This document shows, piece by piece, positions 16,967-27,878 of a DNA stretch of 64,000 nucleotides; the first letter of the stretch is position 1; every line of letters starts with the position of its first letter. This stretch comes from Vagococcus penaei (GTDB lineage Bacteria; Bacillota; Bacilli; Lactobacillales; Vagococcaceae). Location: positions 1 through 64,000 of the forward strand of contig NZ_CP019609.1 in assembly GCF_001998885.1 (NCBI RefSeq), in the 5' to 3' direction. Below the pieces are notes generated by a model. It ran no database searches. It was not told the origin of the DNA and saw only the letters and a program-made list of their open reading frames with translations. Both the position numbers and the translations under genes were made by a program.

Positions 16967-17884
16967 ATGAAACGACCTCTAATTATTGATACTGATCCAG
17001 GTATTGATGATGCAGTGGCTTTAGCAATTGCTTGTCATAGTTCTGAATTTGATGTCAAATTAATTACAACTGTTTCTGGTAATGTTGGTATCCAACAAGT
17101 AACAGAAAATACGCAAAAATTATTAAAATTTTGGCATAAAAAAATCCCTGTTGCACAAGGGGCAAGCTCGCCATTAATGCGTCAGCCAATATTTGCTCAA
17201 GAGGTACATGGTGTAACTGGTTTAGATGGGTATGATTTTCCTGTAATTGACTCCAATGAATGCGTTCAGTTAAATGCTATCGATGCTATTAGACAAGTTA
17301 TTATGACAAGTGAAGAACTAGTGACGTTAGTTGCGATGGGACCTTTAACGAATATTGCCTTATTGCTTAAAGTTTATCCAGAAGTTAAGGTCAAGATTAA
17401 AGAACTAGTCATTATGGGTGGAGCACTTGGTCGAGGAAATGCGGCAATTTTATCTGAATTTAATATAATGGTTGATCCAGAAGCTGCCCAAATTGTTTTT
17501 GACAGTTACTTACCAATTGTATTGGTACCACTTGATGTTGGTTTAAACGCACTAGTAAAGAATAAAGATGCTAAAAGGATAGCAACATTTAATCGTACTG
17601 GTAATATGCTAGTTCAATTGTTTCATCACTATCAAGACGGTGACTTAACCAATGGTGTTCATATGTATGATAGTTGTACAATAGCTTATTTGCTAAAACC
17701 AGAGTTATTTCAGGTAGTGGATGCTTTTGTAGCGATTGAGACAAAAGGTGAATGGACAACGGGTGCAACTATTATTGATTATGATGGAAAGCTAGGCAAA
17801 AGTAATAATTGCCAAGTCTGTCTGGATATAAATAGTCATGGATTTACTGAATGGCTAGAGGACTCTTTAAAAATTTGTGATTAA
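16967..17884 (+). CDS. Ribonucleoside hydrolase (RihC/IunH family)
   Basis: The enzyme hydrolyses the N-glycosidic bond of ribonucleosides, releasing base and ribose. The 305-residue protein has the calcium-binding N-terminal motif DTDPGIDDAVAL, the segment VAMGPLTNIALLL, VIMGGALGRGNAAILSEFNI and a C-terminal GVHMYDSCTIAYLL with the catalytic His-Asp region. Substrate preference (purine or pyrimidine) cannot be read reliably. The ATG at 16967 is preferred to the adjacent GTG at 16964 from spacing to AAGGGAGAG. It lies next to a purine permease gene, which suggests nucleobase salvage. Confidence 0.9.
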   Translation: MKRPLIIDTDPGIDDAVALAIACHSSEFDVKLITTVSGNVGIQQVTENTQKLLKFWHKKIPVAQGASSPLMRQPIFAQEVHGVTGLDGYDFPVIDSNECVQLNAIDAIRQVIMTSEELVTLVAMGPLTNIALLLKVYPEVKVKIKELVIMGGALGRGNAAILSEFNIMVDPEAAQIVFDSYLPIVLVPLDVGLNALVKNKDAKRIATFNRTGNMLVQLFHHYQDGDLTNGVHMYDSCTIAYLLKPELFQVVDAFVAIETKGEWTTGATIIDYDGKLGKSNNCQVCLDINSHGFTEWLEDSLKICD

Positions 17885-17893
17885 TTAAACACT

Positions 17894-17938
17894 AAATAGA
17901 CCAAAAAGAAATTATTTTTCTTTTTGGTCTATTTTACT
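17894..17938 (+). terminator. Intrinsic terminator
   Basis: An 18-bp perfect stem: AAATAGACCAAAAAGAAA pairs with 17917-17934, followed by T-rich sequence. Confidence 0.9.
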
Positions 17939-18019
17939 TTTAAATGAGGGTAATTTAAACTAATTTCGATTTAAACACGAACAATAAAATAAAAAATTCA
18001 AAAAAAATAAAGAAAAACA

Positions 18020-18047
18020 TTGAATTTATTATTTTAACGTCTATAAT
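18020..18047 (+). promoter_or_regulatory. Sigma-A promoter of the purine permease gene
   Basis: TTGAAT and TATAAT are spaced 16 bases apart, about 45 bases before the start codon. Confidence 0.7.
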
Positions 18048-18093
18048 CATAAGTATTGAAAGAAAAAACGAACAAAAGGATGGTCAACGGACA

Positions 18094-19530
18094 ATGGAAA
18101 AGATGTTTAAGTTAAAGGAACATGGTACGACAATCTCAACTGAAGTAATGGCTGGTTTTACAACGTTTTTCGCAATGAGTTATATTTTATTTGTAAATCC
18201 GTCAATTTTATCACTATCAGGTATGCCGTTTCAAGCGGTATTCTTAGCAACAATTATTAGTTCAGCAATTGGAACATTAATTATGGGGTTATTTGCTAAT
18301 GTGCCTTATGCTCAAGCACCTGGAATGGGGCTAAATGCTTTCTTTACTTTTACTGTAGTTATGGGATTAGGCTATTCTTGGGAACAAGCTTTGGCGATGG
18401 TCTTTTTATGTGGAATTATTAATATTGTTATTACTGTGACTAAATTAAGAAAAATGATAATTAAGTCAATTCCTGAAAGTTTACAACACGCGATTGGTGG
18501 AGGAATTGGGATTTTTGTTGCTTATGTTGGGATTAAAAATGCTGGTTTTTTAAATTTTACATCTGATCAAAGTGCAATCGTGTCATCTGTTGTTGATGGA
18601 GATAAAGCTGTCAATGTTGTATCAAATGGTGGAATTGTACCAGCATTAGCTAATTTTAATAATCCAGCAATTATTTTAGCGCTAATTGGCTTATTGTTAA
18701 CAACTATTTTAGTGATTAAAAACGTTCGTGGAGCAATTTTAATTGGTATTTTGGCAACTACGATTATCGCTATACCAATGGGAGTAGTTGATTTATCGGC
18801 GATTGATTTTAAACAAAATTCACTTGGCAATTCGTTTAGTGAATTAGGGACAACTTTTGGTGCTGCATTTGGTAGCAATGGTTTACCATCTTTATTCTCT
18901 GATACTGCTAAAATTCCTCAAGTATTACTAACGGTTTTAGCTTTTAGTTTATCAGATATTTTTGATACTATTGGAACATTTATCGGAACTGGCCGTCGTA
19001 CTGGTATTTTTACAAAAGAAGATGAGGAAGCCGTTGAAAATAGTAGTGGTGTGAAGTCTAAAATGGATAAAGCATTGTTTGCTGATGCAATTGCAACAAC
19101 TGCAGGTTCAATTTTTGGTACGTCGAATGTGACAACCTTTGTTGAGAGTGCGGCAGGAATAGGTGTAGGTGGACGTACTGGCTTGACATCTGTAACAGTG
19201 GCGGCTTTATTCTTATTGAGTAGTTTTCTATCACCGATTGTTGGTATGGTTCCAGCGCAAGCAACCGCACCCGCTTTAATCTTAGTTGGTGTGATGATGA
19301 TGGCGTCATTTAAAGAAATTAAATGGACAGATTTAGAGGACGCAGTCCCAGCCTTCTTTACATCTGTGTTTATGGGGCTATGTTATAGTATTTCTTACGG
19401 AATTGCTGCTGGTTTTATCTTCTTTGTTATGATTAAACTGGTGAAGTCTAAAGCGAAAGAAGTTTCACCTGTTCTTTGGGTAGTTACTGGGTTATTCGTT
19501 ATTAACTTTGTGATGTTAGCCTTTCTATAA
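18094..19530 (+). CDS. NCS2-family purine permease (AzgA/PbuG type)
   Basis: A proton-coupled uptake permease for hypoxanthine, guanine or adenine in the cytoplasmic membrane. The 478-residue protein has about 12-14 helices and the AzgA-type signatures TTISTEVMAGFTTFFAMSY, AQAPGMGLNAFFTFTVV, GGGIGIFVAYVGIKNAG and FGTSNVTTFVESAAGIGVGG. The last resembles the substrate-binding region of the family. It is transcribed alone, between two strong terminators. Exact base specificity is not decidable here. Confidence 0.9.
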   Translation: MEKMFKLKEHGTTISTEVMAGFTTFFAMSYILFVNPSILSLSGMPFQAVFLATIISSAIGTLIMGLFANVPYAQAPGMGLNAFFTFTVVMGLGYSWEQALAMVFLCGIINIVITVTKLRKMIIKSIPESLQHAIGGGIGIFVAYVGIKNAGFLNFTSDQSAIVSSVVDGDKAVNVVSNGGIVPALANFNNPAIILALIGLLLTTILVIKNVRGAILIGILATTIIAIPMGVVDLSAIDFKQNSLGNSFSELGTTFGAAFGSNGLPSLFSDTAKIPQVLLTVLAFSLSDIFDTIGTFIGTGRRTGIFTKEDEEAVENSSGVKSKMDKALFADAIATTAGSIFGTSNVTTFVESAAGIGVGGRTGLTSVTVAALFLLSSFLSPIVGMVPAQATAPALILVGVMMMASFKEIKWTDLEDAVPAFFTSVFMGLCYSISYGIAAGFIFFVMIKLVKSKAKEVSPVLWVVTGLFVINFVMLAFL

Positions 19531-19564
19531 GCTATTGTTAGGTAGTAATCTAATTAAATTGATT

Positions 19565-19595
19565 AAAAATAGAGCCTTGTGCTCTATTTTTTTAT
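19565..19595 (+). terminator. Intrinsic terminator
   Basis: AAAAATAGAGC pairs with GCTCTATTTTT over a 5-base loop, followed by more T. Confidence 0.9.
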
Positions 19596-19679
19596 ATTTT
19601 AAACAAATTGTCAGATAGATGTGCTTTTATTTTCATTTTTGAGTATAATGAAAATAAGTATGAAAAGGGGAGATAAGTA

Positions 19680-20897
19680 GTGAAAGTAGATTGGAAACGT
19701 AATTTATATATTGCGTGGGTAGGTTGTTTCTTTACCGGCGCTAGTTTTAGTTTAGTGTTGCCATTTATCCCGATTTATATCGAGCAGCTCGGAGCACCAG
19801 CAGACAAAATTGAATTTTATTCGGGCTTATCGATTAGTTTAACGGCTTTATCCGCAGCAGTTGTGTCACCAATGTGGGGCAGTTTAGCAGACCGTAAAGG
19901 GCGAAAATTAATGATGGTTCGTGCAGCAGCTGGAATGACGCTGACGATGGGATCATTAGCTTTTGTACCAAATGTTTTTTGGTTACTCTTTATGCGTTTT
20001 ATGAATGGAGTGCTATCAGGTTATGTGCCTAATGCGACAGCGATGATTGCTTCACAAGCCCCTATGGAAAAAAGTGGTTGGGCTTTAGGAACACTAGCAA
20101 CTGGAGCAGTGGCTGGTAGTTTAATTGGACCTTCAATGGGTGGTCTACTCGCTGAATTGGTCGGCATTCAAAATGTGTTTATTGTGACAGGTCTAATTTT
20201 ATTGACGAATACAATTTTGACCATCTTTTTTGTTCAAGAAGATTTTAAACCGGTAAAAAAATCGGAAGCAATGTCAACTAAAGATATTTTTAAAGCTGTA
20301 GAAGCACCAAAGATTTTAATTGGTTTATTTATTTCAACGCTAATTTTACAAGTTGGAATGACGAGTATTAGCCCAATTTTGACGCTGTATATTCGTGATC
20401 TGGGTGATACATCAGGTAATATTTTATTTGTGAGTGGCTTAATTGTATCGGTATCTGGGGTTTCGACCTTTTTATCTTCACCTTTTTTAGGCAAATTAGG
20501 TGATAAAATTGGCAATCAACGAATTTTATTGATTGGCTTAATTGTATCGGCCTTGTGTATATTCCCGATGTCGTTAGTTCAAACGCCATTGCAGTTAGGT
20601 ATTTTACGCTTTTTACTAGGTTTTTCAACAGGAGCGTTAATGCCATCGATTAATACTCTAATTAGTAAACTTACTCCTAAGGGCGGTGTTAGTCGCATAT
20701 TTAGTTACAATCAAATGTTTACTAACTTCGGTCAGGTGGTCGGACCAATGCTTGGATCATTTGTTGCTAACAGCTATGGCTACCGTATGGTTTTTGTTGT
20801 AACTGCGGGACTAATTGTCTTTAATATTGTGATTACACTTATCAATTTTAAAGGGGACATACGACTCAGTGAAGCAATTAAGCGGAGTCGAAAATAG
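19680..20897 (+). CDS. MFS drug/metabolite exporter (DHA1, PmrA-like)
   Basis: The 405-residue 12-helix transporter has MFS motif A in loop 2-3 (GSLADRKGRKLMMV) and a second copy in loop 8-9 (GKLGDKIGNQRILL). It has the antiporter motif C region in helix 5 (GAVAGSLIGPSMGGLL), which marks exporters. The overall pattern resembles the PmrA/Bmr multidrug efflux group. Substrates are unknown. The start is GTG at 19680 behind AGGGGAGA. It stands alone with its own terminator. Confidence 0.85.
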   Translation: MKVDWKRNLYIAWVGCFFTGASFSLVLPFIPIYIEQLGAPADKIEFYSGLSISLTALSAAVVSPMWGSLADRKGRKLMMVRAAAGMTLTMGSLAFVPNVFWLLFMRFMNGVLSGYVPNATAMIASQAPMEKSGWALGTLATGAVAGSLIGPSMGGLLAELVGIQNVFIVTGLILLTNTILTIFFVQEDFKPVKKSEAMSTKDIFKAVEAPKILIGLFISTLILQVGMTSISPILTLYIRDLGDTSGNILFVSGLIVSVSGVSTFLSSPFLGKLGDKIGNQRILLIGLIVSALCIFPMSLVQTPLQLGILRFLLGFSTGALMPSINTLISKLTPKGGVSRIFSYNQMFTNFGQVVGPMLGSFVANSYGYRMVFVVTAGLIVFNIVITLINFKGDIRLSEAIKRSRK

Positions 20898-20902
20898 TTA
20901 TT

Positions 20903-20952
20903 AAAAAGATTTGCGCACTACTAAACAATGAGAGCAGTGCGCAAATCTTTTT
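20903..20952 (+). terminator. Intrinsic terminator of the MFS gene
   Basis: AAAAAGATTTGCGCACT pairs perfectly with 20936-20952, which ends in five T. Confidence 0.9.
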
Positions 20953-20954
20953 AC

Positions 20955-21003
20955 ATAATAAAAAAGCAATAAACGCTATTGATAGAGACGTTATATTGCT
21001 TTT
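20955..21003 (-). terminator. Terminator of the DUF2929 gene (minus strand)
   Basis: On the minus strand AAAAGCAATA (21003-20994) pairs with TATTGCTTTT (20971-20962), followed by more T. It lies just downstream of the minus-strand gene that stops at 21060. Confidence 0.7.
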
Positions 21004-21059
21004 GAGTTGCGAGACATGGCTCACATTGTTTATTTATTTTTTGCAAATACTGGTGAGGA

Positions 21060-21248
21060 TTAATGTGCTTGTTTGTTTGATTTAGCAGGTTTTGCTACTT
21101 CACCAAGCAACATAATTAAGACACCACCGATTAAAGAAACAATTGTCGTTGTGACGAAATCATATGATCCTTGATTCAAGGCACCGCCAATATAACCAAC
21201 GACTTGTCCAAGTAAAAATGACCAAATTAAAACAACTAATTTTCCCAT
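21060..21248 (-). CDS. DUF2929 (YjzD-like) small membrane protein
   Basis: A 62-residue protein with two membrane helices (about residues 4-22 and 32-50) and a short basic tail ending KPAKSNKQAH. The pattern WSFLLGQVVGYIGGALN...YDF...LIMLLGE matches the DUF2929 family, whose function is unknown. The frame extends upstream to 21284, but GAGGTG lies 9 bases before the ATG at 21248, so I use that start. It is monocistronic and divergent from dnaE. Confidence 0.75.
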   Translation of the reverse strand: MGKLVVLIWSFLLGQVVGYIGGALNQGSYDFVTTTIVSLIGGVLIMLLGEVAKPAKSNKQAH

Positions 21249-21393
21249 ATTTTGCGCACCTCTTTTCAAGCTTAAGTGTATCAATATTGAAAAGGAAAGT
21301 AAAGAATTCTCAAATAAATTTAATCATGTTATTCAAGTGTTGAGACTTAAATATGCTACAATAAATTTACTAATAAAATTTGGAGGGGTTTTG

Positions 21394-24300
21394 GTGACAA
21401 GTCAATTATTTGTTTTATCAGCGTATTCACTCTTGCAAAGTACCAATCGATTGCCTGATTTGGTTCACCAAGCAAAATTAAGAGGTTATTCAAGTTTAGC
21501 GTTAACAGATCAGCATGTTATGCATGGTGTAATTGAATTTTATCAAGAATGCCTTAAGCAAGATATTAAGCCAATTATTGGATTAACTATAACATATCAG
21601 TCAGAACGATTTGATGATAGGGTATTTAGTTTAAATTTATATGCAAAAAATCTAGCCGGTTATCATAACTTGCTAAAAATATCGAGTTATCAAATGGAAC
21701 AAAAAATGTCGGCTCATTTGAGACTAACTGATATTACGGATTGGCTGTCAGACATTGTTATCTGTACACCTTGGGAAAATAGTGAATTTGTTGCTTTGTT
21801 TCAAGAGAAAGAGTATGATTTACTACCAGTTGTTTATCGAGAATATCTGCAGTTATTTCAAACTAGAGACTGGTATCATGGGCTAGCTTATTATCAAGCT
21901 GAACAAACTTGGCGTGAGCAATTCTTACAGAAAATCTCAAAAATCAGCTTTCCGATTGTCGCAATGAAAAAAGTTGCTTATTTGGATGCTAAAGATGTTT
22001 TTGCTGTCAAGGTCTTACATGCGATTGAAGCTGGAACGCAAGTTTCTTATGATGACGGTGTTCAATCCGTCGGAAATAACTATTTAATGAAGGAAGAAGA
22101 CTTTTCTAATCAATATCAACTTAATCAAGCAACGGACGCCTTGTCCAATCTTGAACGAATTGTTAATCAATGTAACGTAAAAATCCCATTACATCAAACA
22201 TTATTGCCCGCTTTTCCAGTACCTAAAGACACGACAGCTGCAAACTACTTAAAAGAACTGTGTTTTTCTGGTTTAGCGAGGATAGGTCAACAGGACAATA
22301 GTGCTTATTTACAACGATTAGAGTATGAATTAGATGTTATCCATACTATGGGTTATGATGATTATTTTTTAATTGTTTGGGACGTTATGGCTTATGCTCG
22401 TGAGCATGAAATTGTAACTGCTTGCCGTGGGTCGGCTGCTGGTTCATTAGTTTCATATGTTCTACAGATTACTAACGTGGACCCCATTGCCTATCAATTA
22501 TTATTTGAACGTTTTTTAAATCAAGAACGTTATACAATGCCTGATATTGATATGGATATCCCAGATAACCGACGTGAAGAAATATTAAACTATGTTTATG
22601 ACAAATATGGATACCATCGAGTCGCTCAGATTGCCACATTTGGGACATTAGCTGCAAAAATGGCTTTACGCGATGTGGCTAGGGTTTTTGGTTTATCACA
22701 AAGTGAAGCAAGTAAGTGGGCTAATGCTATTCCTAGTGTACTAAAAATTACATTAGCCGAAGCGTTAAAGACATCTAAAAAATTACAACAGCTAGTTGAG
22801 TTCTCTGATAAAAATCAATTAATGTTTCAGGTTGCTTGTCAAATTGAAGGCTTGCCACGACATGTCTCAACGCATGCTGCTGGAGTCGTTATTAGTGACA
22901 GGGAATTGACTGATTTTGTGCCACTACTAGCTGGGTCTAATAATATTCCTTTAACTCAATTTGCGATGGGGGAAGTTGAAACAATCGGTCTATTAAAAAT
23001 GGACTTTTTAGGTTTAAGAAATTTGGCCATTATCGGTAATACCTTAGATGCTATTGAGTATGTAACTGGAGAAAGGCTAAGTCTTGCTAATATTCCAGTC
23101 GATGATGAACCAACGTTAAAACTGTTTCGAAAGGGTGAAACAGTTGGTGTATTTCAATTTGAATCTTCTGGAATTAAAAATGTTTTGAAAAAATTAGGAC
23201 CGACTTCAATTGAAGATATTGCGTCAGTTAACGCATTGTATCGACCTGGTCCAATGCAATTTATTGACCAATTTATTGCACGTAAAAATGGACAACAAGC
23301 TGTTCAATATCCAGCTAAGAGTTTAGAACACATTTTAAGTAAAACTTATGGTATCATTGTATATCAGGAACAAATTATGCAAATTGCTTCTAAAATGGCT
23401 GGTTTTAGCCTAGGTCAAGCTGATATTTTACGGCGAGCGATTAGCAAGAAGAAAAAAGCTGTTTTAGATGAGGAGCGGCAGCATTTCGTTTCCGGTGCTT
23501 TAAAGGAAGGATACCCAGCTGATGTAGCAAATGAGGTCTATGATTATATTGAGCGTTTTGCTAATTATGGCTTTAACCGTTCGCATGCGGTAGTATACTC
23601 GGTCTTAGCTTATCAAATGGCCTATTTAAAAACGCATTATAGTACATACTTTTTTTCTGCTTTGCTACATTCTGTACGTAATAATCCTGATAAAATAAAA
23701 GAATATTTGGCAGAAGCTCATAAATTCGATGTAACAATTCTTCCGCCAAATATTAATCAGAGTGAATATAGTTTTCGCTTGGTAAAAGGAAAACTAGTTT
23801 TTGGTCTATCTTCGATCAAAGGTGTCCGAAAAGATTTTATTCAGCATATTATTGAAGTACGTAAACAGGACGGTGCATTCTCATCTCTTGAAAATTTCTT
23901 AATCCGAATCAGTGGTAAATGGCTAAAAGCTGAAAATATTTTGCCCCTGATTTACGTTGGTGCTTTCGATCATTTACATAGTAATCGCAAACAGCTAGTA
24001 ACTGATTTGCATGGGTTAATTCGTAATATTGATTATAGTGGTGGCAGTATGGATCTGCTAGGCGTCCTAAGTTTAAAAACAGATAAGGTAAGTGATTTTA
24101 GTTTAAATGACAAGCTTCAGCATGAGGTGACTTACCTAGGCACTTATGTTTCAGGACATCCAGTCGAAGAGTATGCTGACTTAGCCAAAGTTTATTCAGT
24201 TTCAACAATTAGTGATTGCGTTGTTAATGAAAATATTACATTACTTGTATACATTTTGTCAGTGAAGAAAATTCGAACGAAAAAAGGTGAGTCCATGGTC

Positions 24301-24726
24301 TTTTTAAAGGTAACAGATCAAAGTAGTGATCTTGAAGTGACCATTTTCCCTAAGCTATTTCGAAGTCTTGGACTGGAAATAGAAGCTAATCAAGTTGTCT
24401 TACTATCTGGTAAAGTTGAATTAAGTCAGTATACAAAAGAAAAACAGCTCATTGCTTCACGATTGGAAATAGCTGAAAATAAACGCCAACAATTGAGAAG
24501 TAAAAAATGTTATATAAAGATAGCGGGATTAAATGATTCTACAGAAACACTAAATGAATTAAAGAAAGTTTTTGTGCAATTTTCTGGAAGAATACCTGTT
24601 GTCTTAATATTTAAGGATAGACAGCAAAATATTTTGTTAGAAGAAAATTATTGGATTAAAGATGAACCAAACTTTAACAAAAAAGTTGAAGATATCTTAG
24701 GCTCAGAAACAATTATTATTAAATGA
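21394..24726 (+). CDS. dnaE: DNA polymerase III alpha subunit (DnaE)
   Basis: DnaE is the second replicative polymerase of Firmicutes and extends RNA primers before handing over to PolC. The protein has 1110 residues from the GTG at 21394; the frame opens further upstream at 21337, but GGAGGGG is correctly spaced only for 21394 and the family N-terminus starts here. Order of domains: PHP domain (residues 1-200), polymerase core with CRGSAAGSLVSYVLQITNVDP and the catalytic Asp pair in MPDIDMDIPDNRR, fingers with YRPGPMQFI and YGIIVYQEQIMQIA, helix-hairpin-helix around FNRSHAVVYS, and a C-terminal OB fold. The coding frame is intact and lies ahead of pfkA-pyk as in other lactic acid bacteria. 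Confidence 0.96.
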   Translation: MTSQLFVLSAYSLLQSTNRLPDLVHQAKLRGYSSLALTDQHVMHGVIEFYQECLKQDIKPIIGLTITYQSERFDDRVFSLNLYAKNLAGYHNLLKISSYQMEQKMSAHLRLTDITDWLSDIVICTPWENSEFVALFQEKEYDLLPVVYREYLQLFQTRDWYHGLAYYQAEQTWREQFLQKISKISFPIVAMKKVAYLDAKDVFAVKVLHAIEAGTQVSYDDGVQSVGNNYLMKEEDFSNQYQLNQATDALSNLERIVNQCNVKIPLHQTLLPAFPVPKDTTAANYLKELCFSGLARIGQQDNSAYLQRLEYELDVIHTMGYDDYFLIVWDVMAYAREHEIVTACRGSAAGSLVSYVLQITNVDPIAYQLLFERFLNQERYTMPDIDMDIPDNRREEILNYVYDKYGYHRVAQIATFGTLAAKMALRDVARVFGLSQSEASKWANAIPSVLKITLAEALKTSKKLQQLVEFSDKNQLMFQVACQIEGLPRHVSTHAAGVVISDRELTDFVPLLAGSNNIPLTQFAMGEVETIGLLKMDFLGLRNLAIIGNTLDAIEYVTGERLSLANIPVDDEPTLKLFRKGETVGVFQFESSGIKNVLKKLGPTSIEDIASVNALYRPGPMQFIDQFIARKNGQQAVQYPAKSLEHILSKTYGIIVYQEQIMQIASKMAGFSLGQADILRRAISKKKKAVLDEERQHFVSGALKEGYPADVANEVYDYIERFANYGFNRSHAVVYSVLAYQMAYLKTHYSTYFFSALLHSVRNNPDKIKEYLAEAHKFDVTILPPNINQSEYSFRLVKGKLVFGLSSIKGVRKDFIQHIIEVRKQDGAFSSLENFLIRISGKWLKAENILPLIYVGAFDHLHSNRKQLVTDLHGLIRNIDYSGGSMDLLGVLSLKTDKVSDFSLNDKLQHEVTYLGTYVSGHPVEEYADLAKVYSVSTISDCVVNENITLLVYILSVKKIRTKKGESMVFLKVTDQSSDLEVTIFPKLFRSLGLEIEANQVVLLSGKVELSQYTKEKQLIASRLEIAENKRQQLRSKKCYIKIAGLNDSTETLNELKKVFVQFSGRIPVVLIFKDRQQNILLEENYWIKDEPNFNKKVEDILGSETIIIK

Positions 24727-24904
24727 TTGTAATTTAATGAGCAAGTTATTAAAAAAAGGATGTATCAAAAGGTTTTCATATAATTTTCAAAAAAAATTTT
24801 CGGTTAAACAAAGACTTTTTCTTAAATAAATGGTAAAATGATGTTGGATTTAAGTATTTTATACATTTTTATATAAATACTAACTAATAAACTAGTTGAG
24901 GTGA

Positions 24905-25876
<972 letters not shown>

Positions 25877-25948
25877 GTTTGATTTAAGAATAAAATAGGT
25901 ACCAATGTTAATTAATATAGAAAATTTATTTATAGGGAGCGTTTTGTA

Positions 25949-27703
25949 ATGAAAAAAACAAAAATTGTTTGTACAATCGGACCTGCTAGTGAATCAGTAG
26001 ACACATTAGTAGAGTTAATGAATTCTGGAATGAACGTCGCACGTTTGAATTTTTCACATGGTGATTTCGAAGAGCACGGAGCACGTATCAAGAATATCCG
26101 TGAGGCAGCGAAAATTTCTGGCAAAACGATTGCCCTTTTATTAGATACAAAAGGGCCTGAAATTCGTACACACAACATGAAAGATGGCAAAGTAGACTTT
26201 AAGATTGGTGATGTTGTTCGCATCTCTATGACTGAAGTAGAAGGAACTCGTGAAAAATTCTCTGTTACTTATACTGAATTAATCAACGATGTTCATGCAG
26301 GAAGTCATATTCTTTTAGATGACGGCCTAATTGATTTAGAAGTAACTGATATTGATGCGGCTGCTGGTGAAATTATCACAGTTGTTAAAAATGAAGGTAC
26401 ACTAAAAAATAAAAAAGGTGTTAATGTGCCAAACGTTCGCATCAACTTGCCTGGTATCACTGAAAAAGATGCTGCAGATATTCGTTTTGGTATCCAACAT
26501 GATATCGACTATATTGCTGCAAGTTTTGTGCGTACAGCTAGTGATGTTTTAGAAATCACAAAAATTTTAGAAGAAGAAAATGCAACACATATTCAAATTA
26601 TTTCTAAGATTGAAAGCCAAGAAGGTATTGATAATTTAGATGAAATTTTATTAGTTTCTGATGGTTTGATGGTTGCTCGTGGTGACATGGGTGTTGAAAT
26701 TCCAACTGAAAATGTGCCAATCGTCCAAAAAGAAATGATTAAAAAATGTAATGCAATTGGAAAACCTGTTATTACAGCAACACAAATGTTAGACTCTATG
26801 CAACAAAATCCTCGTCCAACACGTGCTGAAGCGAGTGACGTGGCAAACGCAATTTATGATGGTACAGATGCAATTATGTTATCTGGTGAAACAGCTGCGG
26901 GTGATTACCCAGTTGAGGCTGTTAAAGTAATGAATAATATTGCAATTAAAACAGAGAGTGTTTTAGTTGATCGCGATGCATATGCCCTTAAATTGCATAA
27001 CAAAACAGATATGACTGAATCAATTGGTCAAGCAGTTGGCCATACGGTGCGTAACTTAGGTATTCAAACAATTGTTGCTGCAACTGAATCAGGTCGTACA
27101 GCTCGTATGATTTCTAAATATCGTCCAAATGCACACATCGTAGCTGTTACATTTAGCTCACGTAAAGCACGTAGTTTAGCTTTAAACTGGGGTGTTTATG
27201 CACAAGTTGCTGAAAAACCTCAAGATACAGATCATATGTTTACTTTAGCAACAAAAATTGCTAAAGAAACTGGCTTTGCTAAAGACGGTGAGTTAATTGT
27301 TATTACTGCTGGTGTTCCAGTTGGTGAATCAGGTACAACTAACTTAATGAAAATTCAATTATTAGGTTCAAAGCTATGTGATGGCCAAGGTGTTGGTGGT
27401 CAAACTGTTTGTGCAAAAGCTATAGTCGCTAATTCTGCAGAAGAAGCTAATGACTTAATGACTGATAATGCTATCTTAGTTGTTAAAACAACTGACAAAG
27501 ACTATATGCCAGCTATTTCAAAAGCGTCAGCATTAGTAGTTGAAGAAGGTGGTTTAACATCACACGCAGCAGTTGTTGGGATTGCTGAAGGTATACCAGT
27601 ATTAGTTGGTGTTAAAGGTGCAACTTCTAAAATCGCTAATGATATGGTAATTACTGTAAATACAAACCAAGGTGTTATTTACGAAGGCGAAGCATCATTA
27701 TAA
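25949..27703 (+). CDS. pyk: Pyruvate kinase with C-terminal PEP-utilizer domain
   Basis: Converts PEP and ADP to pyruvate and ATP. The first 475 residues form the catalytic barrel and allosteric domain ([44 protein letters not shown], the active-site [12 protein letters not shown] and [12 protein letters not shown]). Residues from about 500 to 584 are the extra mobile His domain found in many Gram-positive enzymes, with [23 protein letters not shown]. It is co-transcribed with pfkA. Its terminator has been hit by an insertion sequence in the T-tract. Confidence 0.97.
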   Translation: MKKTKIVCTIGPASESVDTLVELMNSGMNVARLNFSHGDFEEHGARIKNIREAAKISGKTIALLLDTKGPEIRTHNMKDGKVDFKIGDVVRISMTEVEGTREKFSVTYTELINDVHAGSHILLDDGLIDLEVTDIDAAAGEIITVVKNEGTLKNKKGVNVPNVRINLPGITEKDAADIRFGIQHDIDYIAASFVRTASDVLEITKILEEENATHIQIISKIESQEGIDNLDEILLVSDGLMVARGDMGVEIPTENVPIVQKEMIKKCNAIGKPVITATQMLDSMQQNPRPTRAEASDVANAIYDGTDAIMLSGETAAGDYPVEAVKVMNNIAIKTESVLVDRDAYALKLHNKTDMTESIGQAVGHTVRNLGIQTIVAATESGRTARMISKYRPNAHIVAVTFSSRKARSLALNWGVYAQVAEKPQDTDHMFTLATKIAKETGFAKDGELIVITAGVPVGESGTTNLMKIQLLGSKLCDGQGVGGQTVCAKAIVANSAEEANDLMTDNAILVVKTTDKDYMPAISKASALVVEEGGLTSHAAVVGIAEGIPVLVGVKGATSKIANDMVITVNTNQGVIYEGEASL

Positions 27704-27744
27704 TTAAAAACTTTATGTTTAGGTAAATAAACTGAAGATAATAT

Positions 27745-27796
27745 AAGAAAGCTGATAGTTGTGGAAATAATCCACAACTATCAGCTTTCTTTTTTG
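27745..27796 (+). terminator. Terminator of pfkA-pyk (interrupted at its T-tract by an IS)
   Basis: A 21-bp perfect stem (27745-27765 with 27771-27791) followed by a T-run. The ISL3-family element begins directly after the T-run and duplicated its last 8 bases, TCTTTTTT, so the hairpin and the U-tract remain functional in form. Confidence 0.92.
27788..27795. repeat. 8-bp target-site duplication, left copy
   Basis: TCTTTTTT directly precedes the left end of the ISL3 element; the same 8 bases follow its right end at 29322-29329. Confidence 0.88.
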
Positions 27797-27834
27797 GCTC
27801 TTTGTCAAATCGGACTGATGAGTCGGATATATGA

Positions 27835-27876
27835 GATGATAAATTTGAGATTATTCTCAGATTTATCATCTTTTTT
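27835..27876 (-). terminator. Hairpin downstream of the ISL3 transposase
   Basis: GATGATAAATTTGAGA pairs with 27855-27870 with one mismatch, and is followed by six T on the plus strand. It sits immediately 3' of the transposase stop; on the minus strand the tail is less T-rich, so it may mainly block read-through from pyk. Confidence 0.6.
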
Positions 27877-27878
27877 AG

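Noticed and set aside
17971-17990. CGAACA motif (and another CGAACA near 18070) resembling a PurBox upstream of the purine permease
   Set aside because: The two copies are about 90 bases apart and the second overlaps the ribosome-binding region; PurR sites need closely spaced paired boxes, so no operator is claimed.
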